Positions 11,137 through 19,576 are shown, counted from the first letter of the stretch. The stretch is 44,642 bases of DNA from Skeletonema tropicum (GCA_037178625.1 JAWZXG010000064.1:1-44642), one strand, 5' to 3'. Translations and numbers: made by a program. The notes: generated from the letters alone by a model not told the origin.

Positions 11137-11178
11137 CTCTCCCGAGCTGAGCTGCCGGAAGGCAGCTCCTCGGGAGAG
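11137..11178. repeat. Strong GC-rich hairpin in pLTR
   Basis: CTCTCCCGAG pairs with CTCGGGAGAG, and inside a 2-nt bulge GAGCTGCC pairs with GGCAGCTC around a GGAA loop. This is 18 base pairs in 42 nt. The same structure is repeated at 12917-12958. Confidence 0.85.
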
Positions 11179-11197
11179 TAAAAGGAGGGGAGCTCGA

Positions 11198-12706
11198 TCA
11201 GTCAGGATCGGGCTCCCCATCAAAATACTTACTGGCCTCTTTGCCGGGTTCTTGTATCAGTTTTGCTTTCGTCACAGCTGATCGTATCGTTGGGGCTCCA
11301 TGATAGGCAATAATAAACTTCTGAATTCGTAGATCTTGTTCGAAGACTTCTTTGCAGTGGGTGTCGTAGAGACACCGAAGTAGTTTACGAGGGATATCAT
11401 TTGGATGGAATGTCCAGTGGAGGATGGCCAATTCTTTGTTGGTAAGAGTAGGCTCTGTTGGTTGTTGTATTGCATTTGCATTTGATTCGATAGATCGTAG
11501 GCGTGCATCTGCTTGTAGGATGTACTGCTTGATGACGTGTGAGTCCCAGCCGCGTTGTACTAGTCTTTTGAAGAGTAATTTAGATTGATTGATGTAGTCA
11601 GATTCAAGGGAGTTTTGGCGCTTGTACTGACGCAATAGACTGTAGGTGACACCTTTCATAATTTGTGGAGAGTGTGCTGAATGCGGCGGGAGATATTGGT
11701 AGAGATTGCAGGCTTTTTGGAATGTACGTGTTTGAATTTGTTGCGATGGTCCAATGGTGATAGTGAGATCGAGGAAGTTAACAGATGTTGATAGGGGCTC
11801 AAAGTCCCATCGTAGGGATCCGAAGTTATCAGTATCATATTGAAATTGTGCATATCGTAGGTTGGTACCAATCCATATTCCTTTCATATCGTCGATGAAA
11901 CGCTTGTAGAGGAGGAGATCATTGGAATATTTATTAAGGAGGAATTCTTCATGGATTGCAAAGTAGATTGTAGCCCACATACATGCTGCACTAGTTCCCA
12001 TTGCTGTACCAGTTAGTTGTTTGAAGTACATATCACCAAATTCGAAGATGTTGTTTTTCATGACTAGCGAAAGAGCTTCTTTGATTGCGGCAATAGGAAA
12101 GGAGGAGAGTCCATTGCTTGCTAGTTTACCGGAGGAGGCTAATTCGTCGAGCCAGTTGCTGATGACTTGGAGCGCATGATCTGTGTCGATGTTAGTATAC
12201 ATAGATTGCGCATCTGCTGTAAATAGTCTTGCATTGAAGGGAAGGCGGTGGAATGACTGGAGACTGTCGAGTAGGCTGCCACTATCTTTGAGGTACGATG
12301 GGATGAATTGTTTCAGTTGTTGGAGATGGTAGTCGACCCACTTGCTAAGGCAGTTCATGAATGTACCTGCGCAGCATACAATTGGACAGAACTTGTAGGG
12401 CTTCTTTTTATGCACTTTCAGCGTCATACGGAATCGAGCAAACTTGTTTGTTGGGAACAGTTTCTCAGATTGCGAGCGCTTAAGGTAGTCATGCTCGGCT
12501 TTAGACATTGACATCTTGTGTTTTTGACAGAAGAGGGCAATTTTATAGCGGAGGATATTATTCATTTGCATTGCTTCTCGACGGCTGATTCGTTGGTACA
12601 CATTCGTATTACTGAGGTGATCAGTACAGGCGCTCTTGTTGTAGAAGCCTCTTCGCAGAAGACACGCACTGTATGATTTGAAAGTGATGATACAATATTT
12701 TTCAAC
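11198..12706 (-). CDS. Penelope-like reverse transcriptase, no GIY-YIG domain
   Basis: Open frame of about 500 codons with no in-frame ATG near its upstream end; a GTG lies at 12601 and the first ATGs are about 10 and 12 codons further in. The upstream codons are meaningful: they encode a GFYNK...HLSN..VY..ISRREA stretch typical of the family, so the protein begins before 12601, possibly on a non-ATG codon or after loss of its start. RT signatures in order are LKVHK then PIV, DAQSMYTNID (motif A, catalytic D), TGTAMGTSAACMWATIY (motif B) and KRFIDDMKGIW (motif C, the DD pair). The C-terminus ends in EPDPD with no GIY-YIG nuclease, as in endonuclease-lacking Penelope-like elements. The catalytic residues are present and there is no internal stop. 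Confidence 0.75.
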   Translation of the reverse strand, partial: VEKYCIITFKSYSACLLRRGFYNKSACTDHLSNTNVYQRISRREAMQMNNILRYKIALFCQKHKMSMSKAEHDYLKRSQSEKLFPTNKFARFRMTLKVHKKKPYKFCPIVCCAGTFMNCLSKWVDYHLQQLKQFIPSYLKDSGSLLDSLQSFHRLPFNARLFTADAQSMYTNIDTDHALQVISNWLDELASSGKLASNGLSSFPIAAIKEALSLVMKNNIFEFGDMYFKQLTGTAMGTSAACMWATIYFAIHEEFLLNKYSNDLLLYKRFIDDMKGIWIGTNLRYAQFQYDTDNFGSLRWDFEPLSTSVNFLDLTITIGPSQQIQTRTFQKACNLYQYLPPHSAHSPQIMKGVTYSLLRQYKRQNSLESDYINQSKLLFKRLVQRGWDSHVIKQYILQADARLRSIESNANAIQQPTEPTLTNKELAILHWTFHPNDIPRKLLRCLYDTHCKEVFEQDLRIQKFIIAYHGAPTIRSAVTKAKLIQEPGKEASKYFDGEPDPD

Positions 12707-12716
12707 TTAGATTAGG

Positions 12717-12786
12717 ACGTTAATTACTTGAACGAGTAGAGTAATGAACTCGTTTCGGTTAGACCTTCATCGGCAAGTGTCAACGT
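12717..12786 (-). ncRNA. Hammerhead-ribozyme-like fold, upstream pLTR
   Basis: Identical in sequence and predicted fold to the one at 10934-11003. Its position upstream of the RT frame is where such ribozymes would set the 5' end of the element RNA. Confidence 0.55.
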
Positions 12787-12916
12787 GAGACAGCCCCAGG
12801 AGCGGGCTGTTCTAATGAATCTTTTGTATGGTGAACGGAGAAAAATGAAATGAACGGAGAAGTGAACGTCTTTTTCAGACGCGGTTCAATGTCTTTTCAG
12901 ACAGGAGAAGCTTTTG

Positions 12917-12958
12917 CTCTCCCGAGCTGAGCTGCCGGAAGGCAGCTCCTCGGGAGAG
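12917..12958. repeat. Strong GC-rich hairpin in upstream pLTR
   Basis: Exact second copy of the hairpin at 11137-11178. Confidence 0.85.
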
Positions 12959-13053
12959 TAAAAGGAGGGGAGCTCGATCAGTCAGGATCGGGCTCCCCAT
13001 CAAAATACTTACTGGCCTCTTTGCCGGGTTCTTGTATCAGTTTTGCTTTCGTC

Positions 13054-13336
13054 TGTGATGCTACATCGCTCGGTGCTCGGTGCCTATGGTACCTGTGCTG
13101 ATGCTGTGTTTCCATATTCCCGTTTCTGCCCAAACTTGTCCCGTTTCTGCCCAAACTTGTCCCGTTTCTGCCCAAACTTGTCCCAGGTTGATATCTCATG
13201 CACGCTCATGATGATTTAATAGGTTGAAGATCCAAGCGACGCATTCTTTCGCAGTCCATGGCAGGTAGTCGCTCGATTTATTGGCCTGTAGAAGTAATTG
13301 GGCGTCATAATAGTACTGGAAATCACGTGTGGTGTG
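13054..13336 (+). repeat. Array sequence resuming after insertions 1 to 3
   Basis: The unit resumes at TGTGATGCTACATCG, about 165 bp before the point where it was last seen (8463). The segment 13054-13219 therefore duplicates unit sequence already present at 5399-5533 plus 8435-8463. It includes the minisatellite. Confidence 0.9.
13119..13184 (+). repeat. 21-bp minisatellite, three copies
   Basis: Same three-copy block as in U1. Confidence 0.95.
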
Positions 13337-13360
13337 GGTGGCACGTCGGCAGGGTGTGAC

Positions 13361-14768
13361 ATGCCGCCGAGACCTAGCGACAAAAGGAGCTTGTATGGCA
13401 GGATGGCAGGAGATAATATATCTACAATGGTTGATGGACACTATATCTTTGATTTGCCTCTCTACAGTAATCTAGCATTCAGCTTAACGGTTGAAAGGGC
13501 GAAATATTTGGAGACGGAGCGTGTAGATGCTAATTCGGTTGCACAGTCCATCGTCAAAAGTGTCGAAAACTACGACTCCGCCAATAGGTAGGCTTGCTGA
13601 ATTCAACTTGAACCGAGTTGCTGTTGCAAGAGGTGGGGAGCACAATCAGGCCCGTTATGATGAGGGAACTTGGGATTCATACTTCCAAGCCCCCGATTTC
13701 GACTGGAATATCATCAAGCAGACTGAGCGTCAGTGTATGCTCGTGTTCTGTGACCTATTCTCTACCGGCTATGCCCATTCTGCTCACTTGCCGTCTTCTA
13801 TCTATTTGGTGGTCTCCGCCGTGACAATGTTAGTGCTCTCAAAGCGCCCTACATCTTCCCCCACTTGAGAAATATGAAAAATGAAAGTGTTACAACTAGA
13901 ATGACAAAAATTCTCCGCAATAATATTGAGCACGAGCTCCGTCGGAAAACGTTGTTCACGTCACGATCGATGAGAAAGGGCAGCATGACCGAGTTCCGGT
14001 TACACCGCCCGAGATCTATCTTACGAGGAGGAACTTGCTCGCAGTGGGCATACAATTCTACCCGCCAACACCTTTGGAGAAGACAATGCTTCTATGGGCA
14101 TCAGAAGAGCATCCCACCAAGAAGCAGAAGGCCACGGCAAGTACCCCTCCAGAATCAGAGACAGCCAATGCAGGTACCACCTAACAATCAGCCTACAATA
14201 CCGTTGTGGCTAATGCCATCAAATCTACAGGGAACAATAAGACTGGTGGTGTTACTGTCCTGACTGAGTTGGAGAGGTTTGTGGAAGTTGGCACCATTAG
14301 TAAAAAACAAAAGGATTTTCTTAGTGCCGGCAGTGTGGGGCTTGTTTCAAAGTCCATCCTCAATGATATATGAAGAATGATTTGATTATTGGACTCCCTG
14401 ATTATAATTCCCTGGGGTCTGAAGGGGCTAGGTATTGCAGGGGAGTGACTGCTACTGCCATGGTCATCACTGCCGAGCAGTGGAAGGAGTTGTGCAATTT
14501 GGAGCCGACCGATCTCGATAATGATATCAATCGCAGGTTGTCGACCTTGAAGTGCAAGCACAGCTTCATCAAAGCGACAAAAGAAAAGAAGCAAGGCAAC
14601 ATCAAGTATTCACAGTCTTGCCGAGAGAATTCAAAAGTTATGAAGAAACGGAAAGACGATGGTATGAGTGATTTAGAGACTAAGAACAAAATTCTTCGTG
14701 AGATTGGAATTCAAAGTGGACAGCAATCACTCCGTGATGTATTTTCTCGGAGAAGTTCTAGTACGTAG
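13361..14768 (+). pseudogene. Decayed Crypton-like tyrosine recombinase gene, reference copy U3
   Basis: Following the plus strand through frame changes gives one protein of a tyrosine-recombinase family that I know from diatoms. The pieces are: an N-terminal part ending VENYDSANR; then, in another frame, VARGGEHNQARYDEGTWD (box-I arginine and E); then, shifted again, LYRLCPFCSLAVFYLFGGL and FTSRSMRKGSMTE (box-II arginine); then, shifted again, SYEEELARSGHT (the H/K position). After that the sequence loses the nucleophilic tyrosine region, and a TAA at 14182-14184 interrupts a further coding-like stretch ending KSILNDI. An ATGA overlap at 14370-14373 leads into a lysine-rich tail (14370-14768). 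Three frameshifts, one stop and no visible tyrosine mean it is inactive. Most lesions are shared by the units, so decay preceded amplification. Confidence 0.65.
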
Positions 14769-14821
14769 TTAATTGTTACTCCTATGTAATAGTTCAAAGT
14801 GGACAGCAATCACTCTGTGAT
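14710..14821 (+). repeat. 29-bp direct repeat, 83 bp apart
   Basis: TTCAAAGTGGACAGCAATCA and the following CTC(C/T)GTGAT occur twice with one mismatch, at 14710-14738 and 14793-14821. The first lies in the tail of the recombinase pseudogene and the second just after its stop. The pair recurs at the same place in the other units that retain this region. Confidence 0.9.
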
Positions 14822-15944
14822 ATTGCTTGCTGGACCTGGCTGTGGCACGTGTATTATTGCTCTAGTAATAGGATGGATATCTACGAGTACTTGAATTTAC
14901 TTTACTTTGACTTCTAAGTACTCCCCCTCCATGCATGCATTCATTTCTATTCATTTCCCACTTGGGAAGTTTGGCAATCTCCGCTGCCGAGGGGCCAGTG
15001 GAACGGACAGCCTTGGCTTCAGTAACGGCATCATTGAAAGACTTTACACTTCTGAAAATGCAGCCAATGATGCATGACGAGTGAATATACGAATCATGAT
15101 TCAGTCATGACCATGGCGCATAAACTAACAAAGTCACCAGAACTGCCAAGAGGAATTACTTGCAAACTCAACCAGGATGACCAATCACCTAGGCCTCTCC
15201 TTGATGCTGCTGCCCAATTTCGATAGCTACATTTCCATCCTCTGCACCCACTACACCACTTCCAACGACACAAACTGAAAGTAACACTGGTTGATCGCAT
15301 CCACGATAATCCAAGCGCTTGCAGTCGCCACCTTCCACCTTCCGTATCGAGTCGGATTCTACTGGTAATCCTGCAGAACAACGGTATTGTCATGTCGAGA
15401 GAGTCCCAATGCAAGTTGACCAATTGTTATTTTGGAAAATATGAATCCCAATTTGTTGCCCACTAGATAACTAGCCATAATGACTTGGCACTTCCTTCTG
15501 CGGTAAGAAGATCAAAGATAAACTAGTCACAGCATTTATTGAATGTCCCAAAACGCTTCCTTGAGTTCATTGGCGCTTCCACATAATGCAGATCTTTCCA
15601 TCCTTACTATACAGCCCGTCACGTAAATCGATGCTTGGGATGGCAGTTACGTTATGAGTTATGAGGCAAGACGATGATAAAATTGCAGTGTTGATGAGGA
15701 TGACGGATGTAATGTGTATTTGCCCCGCCCGCCTGGTTCTGGTTGAATCTCCAGCCCTCCTCCTCCATTGTTGATTCATTCCATCAGCACTCTGTTTTTG
15801 AGAGTCATTGCTATCAGCGGCAGAATGAATGTCCACCGTCCACCCTCAGTTGCCTCTCTTATGAGACAATGATACAACGTTGTGTGATGCTACATCGCTC
15901 GGTGCTCGGTGCCTATGGTACCTGTGCTGCTGTGTTTCCATATT

Positions 15945-16010
15945 CCCGTTTCTGCCCAAACTTGTCCCGTTTCTGCCCAAACTTGTCCCGTTTCTGCCCA
16001 AACTTGTCCC
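15945..16010 (+). repeat. 21-bp minisatellite, three copies
   Basis: Same three-copy block as in U1. Confidence 0.95.
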
Positions 16011-16949
16011 AGGTTGATATCTCATGCACGCTCATGATGATTTAATAGGTTGAAGATCCAAGCGACGCATTCTTTCGCAGTCCATGGCAGGTAGTCGCTC
16101 GATTTATTGGCCTGTAGAAGTAATTGGGCGTCATAATAGTACTGGAAATCACGTGTGGTGTGGGTGGCACGTCGGCAGGGTGTGACATGCCGCCGAGACC
16201 TAGCGACAAAAGGAGCTTGTATGGCAGGATGGCAGGAGATAATATATCTACAATGGTTGATGGACACTATATCTTTGATTTGCCTCTCTACAGTAATCTA
16301 GCATTCAGCTTAACGGTTGAAAGGGCGAAATATTTGGAGACGGAGCGTGTAGATGCTAATTCGGTTGCACAGTCCATCGTCAAAAGTGTCGAAAACTACG
16401 ACTCCGCCAATAGGTAGGCTTGCTGAATTCAACTTGAACCGAGTTGCTGTTGCAAGAGGTGGGGAGCACAATCAGGCCCGTTATGATGAGGGAACTTGGG
16501 ATTCATACTTCCAAGCCCCCGATTTCGACTGGAATATCATCAAGCAGACTGAGCGTCAGTGTATGCTCGTGTTCTGTGACCTATTCTCTACCGGCTATGC
16601 CCATTCTGCTCACTTGCCGTCTTCTATCTATTTGGTGGTCTCCGCCGTGACAATGTTAGTGCTCTCAAAGCGCCCTACATCTTCCCCCACTTGAGAAATA
16701 TGAAAAATGAAAGTGTTGCAACTAGAATGACAAAAATTCTCCGCAATAATATTGAGCACGAGCTCCGTCGGAAAACGTTGTTCACGTCACGATCGATGAG
16801 AAAGGGCAGCATGACCGAGTTCCGGTTACACCGCCCGAGATCTATCTTACGAGGAGGAACTTGCTCGCAGTGGGCATACAATTCTACCCGCCAACACCTT
16901 TGGAGAAGACAATGCTTCTATGGGCATCAGAAGAGCATCCCACCAAGAA

Positions 16950-16959
16950 GCAGAAGGCC
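16950..16959. repeat. 10-bp target-site duplication, left
   Basis: GCAGAAGGCC, repeated at 17857-17866 and present once at this place in the uninterrupted units. Confidence 0.9.
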
Positions 16960-17856
16960 AAACCCCCGAAACAATTCATTGCAATTGCAATTAATTGCAA
17001 TTAATTGCAATTGCCAATTAATTTTTAGTGTTTTTCAGCTCGATAATTGTGAAGTATTTGTACAATTTTTGTCTTGATCGGTGTTGTCAGAGTCTTGTTA
17101 GGTCTTGTTCCTCATCATTTCTTTCAGCTTCCAGCGCATCAGGTGTGTGACGTGTTTTTTGCCACGCACAGCACCCACCCCAGCCCCACCGCACAGGAGT
17201 AATGAAGATTCAGAAGGGTGTCAAGTTCGAACAGACAATGTCTGAAGCGGAGAAGAAGGCATGCAAAGGTCTGTTGAAGGATCCTGCTGCTGCTGCTGCT
17301 GATGATGATGATTCGTCATCTTCAGATGAGGACTCAGACTCAGACGATGAGAGTTTGGAGAGAGGTTACAAAAGAGCGAAGGTAGAAGAATATGATCGAG
17401 TTATGGGAGAGAGTAAGTATATCAATTGTAGATTCATTCTGGGATCTGCTGCGGTTGTAGAGAGTCTGTGGAGTGAAGAAGATGCATTGATGAGCAAGAG
17501 GCGTCATGGTATGAACCCTATTACCAATGAAGCCATCCTCTTTCTGAAAAAGAATAAGGACCTGTGGGATGTTGTAGATGTTAATGAGGCGAATGAGGAC
17601 AGGAAAGCTGTAAAGAGGGATGAGCGTCTGGCAAAGAAATTGAGGGAACAGCAGGAGCTGGAGACATTGCTTCAGAAGATCACTGAAGAGGAAGAGATTG
17701 TGGAAGAGGAAGAGAAAGAAGGCTCTGACTAAATAATATTAGGTTGCATAGTAATAATTGTGATAATTGAAATTAATTGCAATTAATTGTAATTGTCAAT
17801 TAATTTTCAGGACCTCGCAGATGACAATCAATTAAAATTTAATTTTTCTGGGGTTT
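16960..17856. mobile_element. 897-bp TIR element carrying a hAT-like ORF
   Basis: The ends are AAACCCCCGAAACAATT and, inverted, AAACCCCAGAAAAATT, a short imperfect terminal inverted repeat. The target duplication of 10 bp is longer than the 8 bp of hAT elements and fits the 9-11 bp of Mutator-like elements. Just inside both ends are AATTAATTGCAATTAATTG repeats (about 16975-17025 and 17768-17812) that are both direct and inverted because the motif is nearly palindromic. The empty site is preserved in U3, U5, U6 and U7, so the boundaries are certain. Confidence 0.85.
17202..17732 (+). CDS. hAT transposase dimerisation-domain-like protein
   Basis: A 176-residue ORF from an ATG. Residues 1-30 are basic (MKIQKGVKFEQTMSEAEKKA), about 37-52 form a Ser/Asp-rich acidic run, and about 75-130 contain YINCRFILGSAAVVESLWS followed by MNPITNEAILFLKKNKDLWD. 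This order (Y-I-x-x-x-F-I-x-x-x-S-x-x-V-E-x-L/F-S, then P...E...FLK.N..LW) is that of the C-terminal dimerisation region of hAT transposases. The catalytic RNase H-like core is absent. The C-terminus is a charged, probably coiled-coil segment ending in EEEEK. It could be a captured fragment or a small regulatory protein of a non-autonomous element. No lesion is visible. Confidence 0.6.
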   Translation: MKIQKGVKFEQTMSEAEKKACKGLLKDPAAAAADDDDSSSSDEDSDSDDESLERGYKRAKVEEYDRVMGESKYINCRFILGSAAVVESLWSEEDALMSKRRHGMNPITNEAILFLKKNKDLWDVVDVNEANEDRKAVKRDERLAKKLREQQELETLLQKITEEEEIVEEEEKEGSD

Positions 17857-17866
17857 GCAGAAGGCC
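17857..17866. repeat. 10-bp target-site duplication, right
   Basis: GCAGAAGGCC, partner of 16950-16959. Confidence 0.9.
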
Positions 17867-19023
17867 ACGGCAAGTACCCCTCCAGAATCAGAGACAGCCA
17901 ATGCAGGTACCACCTAACAATCAGCCTACAATACCGTTGTGGCTAATGCCATCAAATCTACAGGGAACAATAAGACTGGTGGTGTTACTGTCCTGACTGA
18001 GTTGGAGAGGTTTGTGGAAGTTGGCACCATTAGTAAAAAACAAAAGGATTTTCTTAGTGCCGGCAGTGTGGGGCTTGTTTCAAAGTCCATCCTCAATGAT
18101 ATATGAAGAATGATTTGATTATTGGACTCCCTGATTATAATTCCCTGGGGTCTGAAGGGGCTAGGTATTGCAGGGGAGTGACTGCTACTGCCATGGTCAT
18201 CACTGCCGAGCAGTGGAAGGAGTTGTGCAATTTGGAGCCGACCGATCTCGATAATGATATCAATCGCAGGTTGTCGACCTTGAAGTGCAAGCACAGCTTC
18301 ATCAAAGCGACAAAAGAAGCAAGGCAACATCAAGTATTCACAGTCTTGCCGAGAGAATTCAAAAGTTATGAAGAAACGGAAAGACGATGGTATGAGTGAT
18401 TTAGAGACTAAGAACAAAATTCTTCGTGAGATTGGAATTCAAAGTGGACAGCAATCACTCCGTGATGTATTTTCTCGGAGAAGTTCTAGTACGTAGTTAA
18501 TTGTTACTCCTATGTAATAGTTCAAAGTGGACAGCAATCACTCTGTGATATTGCTTGCTGGACCTGGCTGTGGCACGTGTATTATTGCTCTAGTAATAGG
18601 ATGGATATCTACGAGTACTTGAATTTACTTTACTTTGACTTCTAAGTACTCCCCCTCCATGCATGCATTCATTTCTATTCATTTCCCACTTGGGAAGTTT
18701 GGCAATCTCCGCTGCCGAGGGGCCAGTGGAACGGACAGCCTTGGCTTCAGTAACGGCATCATTGAAAGACTTTACACTTCTGAAAATGCAGCCAATGATG
18801 CATGACGAGTGAATATACGAATCATGATTCAGTCATGACCATGGCGCATAAACTAACAAAGTCACCAGAACTGCCAAGAGGAATTACTTGCAAACTCAAC
18901 CAGGATGACCAATCACCTAGGCCTCTCCTTGATGCTGCTGCCCAATTTCGATAGCTACATTTCCATCCTCTGCACCCAGCCCACTACACCACTTCCAACG
19001 ACACAAACTGAAAGTAACACTGG

Positions 19024-19043
19024 TTGATCGCATCCACGATAAT
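19024..19043. repeat. 20-bp target-site duplication of copy A, left
   Basis: TTGATCGCATCCACGATAAT, repeated at 25928-25947 and present once in uninterrupted units. Confidence 0.9.
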
Positions 19044-19159
19044 AATTTCCGCGTGGAATTATCGAACGTGTGGCCTTAGGATGGAAATAACAAAATAACA
19101 AAAAATATCAGATTCTACGTAGGAATTAGTAGTTCAGGGACATCGACCTCGCGCTGACG
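19044..19159 (+). promoter_or_regulatory. 5' leader of copy A
   Basis: AT-rich leader with TTCTACGTAGGAATTAGTA at 19113-19131. The same 19-mer occurs at the equivalent place in copies B (35013-35031, inverted) and C (42522-42540, inverted), although the DNA around it differs in C. Retention in an otherwise diverged relative suggests a promoter or RNA-packaging role; that is inference. Confidence 0.45.
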
Positions 19160-19576
19160 ATGGCGTTGAGATCTGCTATGGATTCCGTTTTTCAGCTCCA
19201 AGATGCTCTATTGACAGTGGGAGAACCAACCCCCTATCGTCTATATCGCCTTGTCTTGGTGTGGAGATCATCGTACAAATTTGAACTAAGCAATTATATC
19301 GCCGACAGCCGGAGGCGTGCCAAATTCAAATTTTGTCTTGTGCAATTGAAAAGCAAACAATCTATCACATCACAATTGATCCCAACAGAGCAATTGCTCT
19401 TTCTACTTTGGTGTAAATCATCTAAAACAGTCATCATATCAGCTGGAAGCTTCCTTTCCCGTATTTTCGACAAATGTGATTACAATGAATATGACCACGC
19501 TTCGGGTAATCGTCCTGGCCAAGATCCTCCTCCAGCCTTCGTGTCTGCGATGGATCGAAGTCGGACGACTACATAA
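19160..19576 (+). CDS. ORF0 of copy A, unknown function
   Basis: 138 residues from an ATG. I do not recognise the fold. Its N-terminal half (about 12-55) holds the module LTVGEPTPYRLYRLVLVWRS followed by NYIADSRRRAKFK, which recurs two to three times in tandem in the ORF of copy C. Between copies the conserved residues are often kept by different codons (D as GAC or GAT, N as AAT or AAC, R as CGG or AGG), which suggests selection on protein. The stop overlaps the start of the endonuclease ORF as TAATG, an arrangement compatible with termination-reinitiation. An RNA-binding role would fit the arginine cluster but is only a guess. Confidence 0.55.
   Translation: MALRSAMDSVFQLQDALLTVGEPTPYRLYRLVLVWRSSYKFELSNYIADSRRRAKFKFCLVQLKSKQSITSQLIPTEQLLFLLWCKSSKTVIISAGSFLSRIFDKCDYNEYDHASGNRPGQDPPPAFVSAMDRSRTTT

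Larger units (their letters stand above)
10886..11273 (-). repeat. Penelope-like pLTR, downstream copy
   Basis: Direct repeat of 12669-13053 with a single 3-bp difference. It contains, in element orientation, the last 25 or so codons of the RT ORF, a 42-nt GC-rich hairpin, two small GTCT/AGAC hairpins, an ACAGCCC/GGGCTGT hairpin and the hammerhead-like fold. Confidence 0.85.
10886..13053 (-). mobile_element. Penelope-like retroelement with pseudo-LTRs
   Basis: A minus-strand reverse transcriptase ORF is flanked by direct repeats of 388 bp (10886-11273) and 385 bp (12669-13053), identical except for a 3-bp indel near 11046. The ORF's last codons lie inside the downstream repeat, and the upstream repeat carries the same C-terminal codons again. 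The element is therefore a partial tandem dimer with a 5'-truncated leading copy, the standard Penelope (pLTR) arrangement rather than a true LTR element. The repeats hold a hammerhead-like fold and strong hairpins. The 5' side abuts the array at 13054; the 3' side abuts the transposase fragment at 10885. Confidence 0.75.
12669..13053 (-). repeat. Penelope-like pLTR, upstream 5'-truncated copy
   Basis: Second copy of the 10886-11273 repeat. It ends at TTTCGTC (13053), where array sequence begins, so the leading copy of the dimer retains only the last codons of its ORF and the terminal non-coding region. Confidence 0.85.
13337..16162 (+). repeat. Tandem array unit U3, complete 2,826 bp
   Basis: Undisturbed unit and the best reference copy. 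Positions 13361-14768 hold the decayed recombinase gene. Positions 14769-16162 hold no gene I recognise: there are small ORFs on the minus strand (15094-15423, 15567-15836, 16022-16267) that recur in other units only because the units are nearly identical. A 29-bp near-perfect direct repeat lies at 14710-14738 and 14793-14821, and the minisatellite at 15945-16010. Confidence 0.95.
16187..18496 (+). pseudogene. Decayed recombinase gene of U4, split by a TIR element
   Basis: Same lesions as U3. The 897-bp element at 16960-17856 sits in the stretch just after the SGHT motif, with a 10-bp target duplication. The tail lacks the AAAAG insertion found in U2 and U3. Confidence 0.6.

Noticed and set aside
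10886..13053. LTR retrotransposon, because direct repeats flank an RT gene
   Set aside because: The RT has Penelope-type motifs, there is no Gag, protease or integrase, the repeat contains the end of the ORF, and the leading repeat is truncated; these are pLTRs of a partial tandem dimer.
12978..13199. Separate 73-codon minus-strand gene crossing the pLTR/array junction
   Set aside because: It joins minisatellite translation to the duplicated C-terminal codons of the RT ORF; it is a junction artefact.
14370..14768. Independent gene for the lysine-rich 132-residue ORF
   Set aside because: It follows the recombinase frame at an ATGA junction and loses its start in U1; it is more simply the frameshifted tail of the same gene.
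15743..16045. Plus-strand ORF of about 100 codons across the minisatellite
   Set aside because: The 21-bp period keeps any frame open, and the end of the ORF changes with small indels between units; no evidence of coding.
16022..16267. Conserved 81-codon minus-strand ORF present in units
   Set aside because: Its conservation only reflects near-identity of the units, it lies opposite the start of the recombinase pseudogene, and I see no motif.
19044..19080. The first 36 nt of copy A as untemplated filler or an inverted copy of the target site
   Set aside because: Copy C has an alignable start (AATTTC, then GGAATTATCG), so this is the genuine 5' end of the family.
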